A DNA stretch of 37,300 nucleotides. Source: Nocardia vermiculata NBRC 100427 (GTDB lineage: Bacteria; Actinomycetota; Actinomycetes; Mycobacteriales; Mycobacteriaceae). The position numbers and the translations under genes are program-made. This document shows positions 31,683 through 37,300 of the stretch, piece after piece (position 1 is the first letter of the stretch; each line of letters begins with the position of its first letter). The stretch lies in the NCBI RefSeq assembly GCF_001613265.1, contig NZ_BDCA01000009.1, positions 1-37,300 on the forward strand, given 5' to 3'. Under the pieces are notes generated by a model. The model was given only the letters and a program-made list of their open reading frames with translations, searched no databases and was not told the DNA's origin.

Positions 31683-32288
31683 ATGGATTTCGACCTGTTG
31701 GACGACATGTGGCGCTGCTGGGGCACCCGAACCGCCACCCTCACCGAACAGGAGTGGCAGACCCCGACGCGGTTATCCGGCTGGGTGGTTCAGGACCTGG
31801 TCGCCCATGTCGCGCCGAATCAGGCCGTACTCGACTTCCTGCGCCGGGACCCGGTGCAGAACCCGAAGGTCACCAGCGGCGCCGAGATGCTGCGCCGGTT
31901 CAACGCACCCGGCGGCGCCGCCATCGGCCTCGCCGAGGAGATTGCCGATCAGGCTCGCGCGGCGGCAACCGCCGGGCCGGAAAAGCTGTGCGCGCAGTTC
32001 ACCGAGTTCGCACCGCAGTTGGTCGAGACGCTGCGTTCGCAGGACAGCTCCGCGGGTCTGGACTATCCGCTCCTGCGCAGCGCCACTTTCGGCGCAATCG
32101 GTGAGACCTCGCTGATCGAGGCCACCGTCCACTACCTGGATCTGATCGACGCGGTAGGCGGCCCGCCGCCTCCACCGGCCGCATTGCGCGCCACCGCCAC
32201 CATCCTGGCGGCCGTCGCCGACCCCACCGAATTCATCGAAGCAGCGACCGGCCGCACCGATTCACCACTTTTCCCGGTGATGCGCTGA
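31683..32288 (+). CDS. Mycothiol-dependent maleylpyruvate-isomerase-fold (MDMPI_N/DinB-like) protein
   Basis: 201 residues. The opening is typical: WCWGTRTATLTEQEWQTPTRLSGWVVQDLVAHVAPNQ, with a metal-ligand His in LVAHV and a second His in IEATVHYLDLIDAV. The Asp/Glu-rich four-helix bundle matches MDMPI_N. In characterised members the fold binds a divalent metal and uses mycothiol, the actinobacterial thiol, as cofactor. The reaction here is unknown. It stands alone, with about 120 bases upstream and 200 downstream free of other genes. Confidence 0.82.
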   Translation: MDFDLLDDMWRCWGTRTATLTEQEWQTPTRLSGWVVQDLVAHVAPNQAVLDFLRRDPVQNPKVTSGAEMLRRFNAPGGAAIGLAEEIADQARAAATAGPEKLCAQFTEFAPQLVETLRSQDSSAGLDYPLLRSATFGAIGETSLIEATVHYLDLIDAVGGPPPPPAALRATATILAAVADPTEFIEAATGRTDSPLFPVMR

Positions 32289-32485
32289 ACGGGTTTTTCG
32301 CCGCCCCTACCAGGTAATTCAGTTTCCTCGCGGGGGACGCTGAGGACCCTCACAGGTTCGGACGCAACCATGTACCCGACGACCGACTCGAGGAACCAAA
32401 TGATCGACACCTCTCCGCGGGCCCGTTCGTCGGCGAAGGCGCCGTGCAACGGGTGGTGCACCTGTCCCCGGACCCCGGCGGCGCG

Positions 32486-33769
32486 ATGAGCCCCGAATCC
32501 CGGACAGCGGTATCCGCCCTCCCCTCGACCACTGCGGCGCCGCCGGTCGGAGGCGCGGAGCGTCCACGTCCCGCACGCCCGTACCTGCATCAGGTCAACC
32601 TGTTCCGGATCCTCACCTTCGTCTGCGTGATCGGCGTGCACGTGATCGATCGAGCCGGCGATCCGGACAGCGTGACGGGCAACGGCGCGATGCTGCTGCT
32701 GCACTTTCCGCGCCAGGCGTTCTTCGCGCTCACCGCCTTCGTGCTGGTCTACCAGTACGCACATCGTTCTTCCTTCGATGCCCGGCATTTCTGGCGCCGC
32801 CGCTTCATGCTGGTCGGTATCCCGTATGTGGTCTGGTCGGTCTTCTACTGGGGTTATTCGATCGTCGCCGATATCCACCAGGAAACGGCGGCGCAGGCGG
32901 TGGGACGCCTGGCGCTCGAACTCGTCACCGGCGAAGCCTGGTACCAGCTGTACTTCCTGCTGGTGTCGATGCAGATCTATCTGCTCTTCCCGCTGATCCT
33001 GCGCCTGGTGCGCCGGACCGCAGGGCATCACGGCCGGCTGCTCGCGGTGAGCGCGATCGTGCAACTGGGCCTGCTGTGGGTGATGGTCAACCCGCCCACG
33101 CTGTCCGGCGTCGCGGTGCCGCTGTGGGAGCACCTGTACGTGACGATCCTGCCGTACCAGTTCTATGTGGTGCTGGGTGCGGTCGCGGCCTGGCATATCG
33201 AGCAGGTGGACCGGATCGTGCGCCGCTTCGGGCCCGTGCTGTTACTCGGCACCGTCCTCGCGGCGGCAGGCGCCGAATGGTGCTATCTGCACGCGGTGGC
33301 GGGCGGCACCACTGCCTGGGAGTCGCTCAACGTCTTCAATCCGTACATGGCGGTGTATTTCGTCGCGCTGATCGCCGGGCTCTACACCGTGAGCTCCGCA
33401 TGGGGCCGGATACAGCCGCGCTACCGATTCGCCGCCGCGATCTCCCGCTACGGCACCGACCGCTCCTTCGCGGTCTTCCTGGTGCATCCGATCGTGCTCG
33501 AAGCCTTCCTGCCGCTGTATCCGAAAGTGCATGACTCCCACGGCCCGGTCGCCGCCACCCTCGTTGTCTTCCTCGCGGTTCTGGCGACGACGATGGTGCT
33601 CGTGGAGATGCTGCGCCGGGCGCCGGGAAGTATCTGGCTCACCGGCCGGGCACGCATCCCGTTTCCGGCCGCGCTCGTCCAACGGCTGCGGAGTGTGCGC
33701 GATCAGTACGCGGCGGCCGACGCCGACGGTCGGGACAACTCCGCCGAGCGCAACAGCACCGTCCGCTGA
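32486..33769 (+). CDS. Acyltransferase-3 family membrane protein
   Basis: 427 residues from ATG 32486; GTG 32444 is an alternative and neither has a strong ribosome site. After about 35 polar N-terminal residues come roughly ten membrane segments. Family marks are YLHQVNLFRILTFVCVIGVHVID (His in segment 1), FFALTAFVLVYQY, an Arg-rich loop HFWRRRFMLVGIPYVVWS, and the late segment FAVFLVHPIVLEAFLP. Members transfer acetyl or other acyl groups to sugars, cell-wall glycans or lipids. The acceptor is unknown. The C-terminal 60 residues are polar and cytoplasmic. Confidence 0.85.
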   Translation: MSPESRTAVSALPSTTAAPPVGGAERPRPARPYLHQVNLFRILTFVCVIGVHVIDRAGDPDSVTGNGAMLLLHFPRQAFFALTAFVLVYQYAHRSSFDARHFWRRRFMLVGIPYVVWSVFYWGYSIVADIHQETAAQAVGRLALELVTGEAWYQLYFLLVSMQIYLLFPLILRLVRRTAGHHGRLLAVSAIVQLGLLWVMVNPPTLSGVAVPLWEHLYVTILPYQFYVVLGAVAAWHIEQVDRIVRRFGPVLLLGTVLAAAGAEWCYLHAVAGGTTAWESLNVFNPYMAVYFVALIAGLYTVSSAWGRIQPRYRFAAAISRYGTDRSFAVFLVHPIVLEAFLPLYPKVHDSHGPVAATLVVFLAVLATTMVLVEMLRRAPGSIWLTGRARIPFPAALVQRLRSVRDQYAAADADGRDNSAERNSTVR

Positions 33770-33825
33770 CTGCTGGAACTCCCGTTCCCGGAGCGCCGGC
33801 CGTCCGCTCGAGTATCGTTTCGCCC

Positions 33826-34758
33826 GTGCAGTGGAGAATCGACGGCCCGCGCGCTGTACCCCAAGCCTTTCCGTACCAGGGCAGCAAGCGGGCATTGGCC
33901 GGACGGATCATGTCACTGTTCCCCGATACCGGTGTGCCACTACTGATCGAGCCCTTCGCCGGATCCGCCGCTGTCTCGGTGGCTGCCCGCCACTACGAAC
34001 GCGCCCGGAACATCTATCTCTCCGATGTGAACGGGCCCCTGATCGAGCTGTGGCGCATGATCATCGACTCGCCGGAAGTCCTGCTCGACGAATACGCCCG
34101 CATGTGGCACGCACAGCAGGAGGGGAGCGACCCCCTTGCCGCCGCCAAGCAGTACTACATGCGCAAACGCGCCGAGTTCAATGAGAACAAGAACCCTGCG
34201 ATCCTGCTGTATCTGCTCGCCCGCTGTGTGAAAGCAGCTGTCCGGTACAGCAAGAACGGCGATTTCAACCAGGCCGCCGACAATCGACGTCTCGGCGCGC
34301 GCCCCGCAATCACCCGGACGCGCGTACTGCACACCTCCAGTCTGCTCCGCAACGCCGAGGTAGTAGTTCATTCCTACGAGGACCAGTTGATCAACGCTCC
34401 TCGCGACGCGCTGGTGTATATGGATCCCCCATATCAGGGCACCAGCGATGTTCCCGATCACCGCTACCTCACCGGACTGCAACGCAACGCATTCGCCGAC
34501 ACCCTCCAACAGGCGATCGACAACGAGGTCTCGTTCATCGTCAGCTACGACGCCATCCGAGAAGACCGGAAATACGGTGAAGCGCTACCGGCCGAACTCG
34601 GCCTCACCCATCGGCATGTGGCCGTCGGCGTCTCCACTCAAGCGACACTGTCGGGCCGCCGGGAGATGACGGTGGAATCGCTGTATCTGTCCCCCGCACT
34701 GGTCGCCCGGCTCGGTGACGAGGACACGATCGACCGGCGGTTCGCCGTTCCGGCGTGA
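33826..34758 (+). CDS. Orphan D12-class N6-adenine DNA methyltransferase
   Basis: 310 residues from GTG 33826. D12/Dam-class order of motifs: PYQGSKRALAGRI (SAM-binding start), LLIEPFAGSAAVSVAA (motif I), NIYLSDVN, and the catalytic DPPY in DALVYMDPPYQGTSD (about residue 205). The segment between holds the probable target-recognition domain (NENKNPAILLYLLARCVKAAVRYSKNGDFNQA). The family methylates adenine N6 in short duplex motifs. No restriction endonuclease gene lies beside it, so it is solitary: either epigenetic, phage-derived, or a leftover of a lost restriction-modification system. The next feature downstream is a truncated PIN-toxin gene. Confidence 0.87.
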   Translation: MQWRIDGPRAVPQAFPYQGSKRALAGRIMSLFPDTGVPLLIEPFAGSAAVSVAARHYERARNIYLSDVNGPLIELWRMIIDSPEVLLDEYARMWHAQQEGSDPLAAAKQYYMRKRAEFNENKNPAILLYLLARCVKAAVRYSKNGDFNQAADNRRLGARPAITRTRVLHTSSLLRNAEVVVHSYEDQLINAPRDALVYMDPPYQGTSDVPDHRYLTGLQRNAFADTLQQAIDNEVSFIVSYDAIREDRKYGEALPAELGLTHRHVAVGVSTQATLSGRREMTVESLYLSPALVARLGDEDTIDRRFAVPA

Positions 34759-34788
34759 AGCCGCCCCCGACCCGATCAGCGAGGCCCG

Positions 34789-35004
34789 CCCATGTCGTCG
34801 GGCAACAACCGAAAAGCCGGCGAGCGGCCGAAGCGCTCGAGAATCCCTGCGATCCAAGGTCAGAATGGCATTCGTATCGAACTCTGCCGCCAGCACGACG
34901 CACATCGCATCGACGATGTCGAGATTCAGGCCCGCGTAGGTGGACCGGATGTGTACGGCAGCTCGGAGCCGCTCGGCGTCGACCTGACCCAACACGAGCC
35001 TGGT
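34789..35004 (-). pseudogene. 3' fragment of a PIN-domain (VapC-like) toxin gene
   Basis: Minus-strand frame reading LVLGQVDAERLRAA, then GLNLDIVDAMCVVLAAEF, DTNAILTLDRRDSRALRPLAGFSVV. This is the second half of a PIN domain: the Asp of IVDA and the Asp of LDRRD are the third and fourth acidic positions. The first half with the initial catalytic Asp is absent: upstream is only the rpsQ terminator. After about 34789 the frame leaves the family pattern and runs antisense into the methyltransferase gene. No antitoxin is present. Confidence 0.6.
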
Positions 35005-35060
35005 CGAAGCAATCAGATAGATACCAAAAGACAGCCGAAGGCACAGCCGGCCGTGCACGA

Positions 35061-35097
35061 CGAAGGCCCGCTCCCAACAACGGGAAGCGGGCCTTCG
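35061..35097 (-). terminator. Terminator of the S10 ribosomal operon
   Basis: CGAAGGCCCGCT (35061-35072) and AGCGGGCCTTCG (35086-35097) form a perfect 12-base stem. It begins 34 bases after the rpsQ stop on the minus strand. There is only a weak T content downstream, so termination may be imperfect. Confidence 0.75.
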
Positions 35098-35131
35098 TAT
35101 TTCGACTACACAGCCGAGGAGCAGAGCAGGC

Positions 35132-35428
35132 TTACTTGGCCTTTTCCAGCACCTCCACCAGCCGCCACCGCTTGGTGGCGGACAGCGGACGGGTCTCCAT
35201 CAGCTGCACGCGGTCGCCGACACCGGCGGTCTCGTTCTCGTCGTGCGCCTTCACCTTGGAGGTGGTGCGAATGATCTTGCCGTAGAGCGGATGCCGGGTA
35301 CGGTCCTCCAGCTCGACGACGATCGTCTTGTTCATCTTGTCGGAGACGACGTAGCCGACGCGCACCTTGCGCGAGCCACGGTCCTCCTCTTTGGCCGGCG
35401 TCTTGGCCGGGCCTTTTACGTCGCTCAT
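35132..35428 (-). CDS. rpsQ: 30S ribosomal protein S17
   Basis: 98 residues. The core is typical S17: [79 protein letters not shown]17 is an OB-fold protein binding 16S rRNA helices 7 and 11 and assembling early in the 30S subunit. A polar N-terminal extension of about 18 residues is usual in actinobacteria. The start overlaps the rpmC stop by 4 bases. It is the last gene before the hairpin at 35061-35097; rplN does not follow. Confidence 0.97.
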   Translation of the reverse strand: MSDVKGPAKTPAKEEDRGSRKVRVGYVVSDKMNKTIVVELEDRTRHPLYGKIIRTTSKVKAHDENETAGVGDRVQLMETRPLSATKRWRLVEVLEKAK

Positions 35429-35664
35429 GCGGCGTCTCCCTTGCCTTCAGGACCGGAGGCCAGGCCGAGCTCGCGCTCACGCATGACCGTGTAGATGCGC
35501 GCGATCTCGTGGCGGACCACACGCAGGCGACGGTTGTTGGTCAGCTGACCGGTCGCCATCTGGAAGCGCAGGTTGAACAGCTCTTCCTTCGATTCACGCA
35601 GGCGGGCGACGAGCTCGTCCTCGTTGAGCTCGCGCAGGTCTGCGGCCGGAGTTCCGGTAGCCAT
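35425..35664 (-). CDS. rpmC: 50S ribosomal protein L29
   Basis: 79 residues from ATG 35664, which shares one base with the rplP stop (TGATG). An upstream start at 35697 inside rplP is not expected. Sequence [60 protein letters not shown] is a standard L29 two-helix hairpin. L29 sits near the peptide exit tunnel and helps dock trigger factor and SRP. Short polar C-terminal tail. Confidence 0.97.
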   Translation of the reverse strand: MATGTPAADLRELNEDELVARLRESKEELFNLRFQMATGQLTNNRRLRVVRHEIARIYTVMRERELGLASGPEGKGDAA

Positions 35665-36080
35665 CAGAACTGCTCCTCCCTGGTCACGATCCTGCACTTC
35701 ATCGGGAGCTTGTGCATCGCGCGGCGCAGCGCCTCACGAGCGATCTCCTCGTTCGGATAGGACATCTCGAACATCACCCGGCCGGGCTTCACGTTCGCGA
35801 TCCACCACTCCGGCGAGCCCTTACCGGAACCCATGCGGGTTTCGGCCGGCTTCTTGGTCAGCGGGCGATCCGGGTAGATGTTGATCCAGATCTTGCCGCC
35901 ACGCTTGATGTGGCGGGTCATCGCGATACGCGCCGACTCGATCTGCCGGTTGGTGACGTAGGCGGGCTCGAGAGCCTGGATGCCGAACTCACCGAACGCC
36001 ACCGAGGTGCCGCCCTTGGCCATGCCGGTACGACGGGGGTGATGCTGCTTACGGTGCTTGACCTTGCGGGGCATCAACAT
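35664..36080 (-). CDS. rplP: 50S ribosomal protein L16
   Basis: 138 residues starting [19 protein letters not shown], the standard actinobacterial L16 start, with AGGAGG lying within the end of rpsC. Further hallmarks are [34 protein letters not shown], then [24 protein letters not shown]16 lies at the A-site side of the peptidyl-transferase centre and helps place tRNA. Three bases separate it from rpsC and one base is shared with rpmC. Confidence 0.97.
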   Translation of the reverse strand: MLMPRKVKHRKQHHPRRTGMAKGGTSVAFGEFGIQALEPAYVTNRQIESARIAMTRHIKRGGKIWINIYPDRPLTKKPAETRMGSGKGSPEWWIANVKPGRVMFEMSYPNEEIAREALRRAMHKLPMKCRIVTREEQF

Positions 36081-36083
36081 GGG

Positions 36084-36884
<801 letters not shown>

Positions 36885-37292
36885 TTACTTAGCCCCTCCC
36901 TTCCGGCGGCTACGAGCCGGGGCGGCACTGGAGACGCTCTCGACCTCGATGGTGATGTGGCTGGTGCGCTTGCGGATCCGGAACGCGCGGCCCTGGGCCC
37001 GCGGCTGGAAACGCTTCATGGTCGCGCCCTCGTCGACGTACGCCGTCGAGATGACCAGGGTGTCGGGGTTCAGGCCGAGGTTGTTCTCGGCGTTCGCCGC
37101 GGCACTGGCCACGACCTTGGCAACGGGTTCGCTGGCGGCCTGCGGCGCGAAGCGCAGGATGTTCAGCGCGTCCTCGACCCGCTTGCCGCGAACCAGATCC
37201 ACGACCCGACGAGCCTTCATCGGGGTGACGCGGACATGCTTGGCGGTAGCGCGCGCGGTCGGGTTCTGAAGCGTGGTGTCTTGTTCGCTCAT
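36885..37292 (-). CDS. rplV: 50S ribosomal protein L22
   Basis: 135 residues. Core: [57 protein letters not shown], then the beta-hairpin region [38 protein letters not shown] that reaches the exit tunnel; changes there are known to give macrolide resistance. No deletion is visible in that loop. The N-terminal 15 residues and basic C-tail are ordinary extensions. Only 8 bases lie upstream in the window; rpsS would be next. Confidence 0.97.
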   Translation of the reverse strand: MSEQDTTLQNPTARATAKHVRVTPMKARRVVDLVRGKRVEDALNILRFAPQAASEPVAKVVASAAANAENNLGLNPDTLVISTAYVDEGATMKRFQPRAQGRAFRIRKRTSHITIEVESVSSAAPARSRRKGGAK

Positions 37293-37300
37293 CGCCGCTT

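Overview
The window is high-GC actinobacterial DNA and fits best with Nocardia or a close mycolic-acid relative. Supporting signs are an MbtG/MbtF/IrtB-like iron-uptake locus, IdeR/DmdR-type iron boxes, an MTB12-like secreted antigen, a mycothiol-dependent-isomerase-fold protein, many GTG starts and ATGA stop/start overlaps. This assignment rests on recalled family sequences; no search was run.

Left part (1-9500) is a patchwork of small accessory genes: the end of a coiled-coil protein, a secreted PAF-acetylhydrolase-like hydrolase, a divergent TetR/nitroreductase pair with two matching operators, a MerR/methyltransferase pair, an alpha/beta hydrolase followed by a second MerR, a VapB-like antitoxin whose toxin is reduced to about 12 codons, a small conserved protein, an HTH-DUF5919/NUDIX pair behind repeated GGGACGTT sites, a P-loop kinase and an SRPBCC protein.

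The centre (26014 down to 9581, minus strand) is a siderophore locus: MbtG-like lysine N6-monooxygenase, N-formyltransferase, C-A-PCP NRPS, Fe-siderophore-binding lipoprotein, stand-alone C-PCP protein, MbtF-like C-A-PCP-E NRPS, and an IrtA/IrtB-like ABC pair, closed by a strong intrinsic terminator. Three iron boxes (about 26144, 24701 and 20641) split it into probable iron-repressed units. Monooxygenase and formyltransferase together suggest N6-formyl-N6-hydroxylysine, the hydroxamate known in formobactin/amamistatin-type nocobactins. The salicylate, oxazoline, polyketide, MbtH and thioesterase parts of a mycobactin/nocobactin pathway are absent here, and two of the three condensation domains have lost the catalytic histidine. 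The locus is therefore either one half of a split pathway or a shortened hydroxamate pathway.

The right part (26232-34758, plus strand) holds the MTB12-like antigen, an RluA-type pseudouridine synthase, a CPBP-family membrane protein, a large DUF2637-type membrane protein with a C-terminal HTH behind a LexA-like box, an MDMPI-fold protein, a membrane acyltransferase and an orphan D12-class adenine methyltransferase. A fragment of a PIN-domain toxin follows.

The window ends in the distal S10 ribosomal operon (rplV-rpsC-rplP-rpmC-rpsQ, minus strand) with its terminator. rplN, which usually follows rpsQ, is not found in the next 35 kb, so the siderophore locus and accessory genes lie downstream of rpsQ where the spc operon would normally begin.
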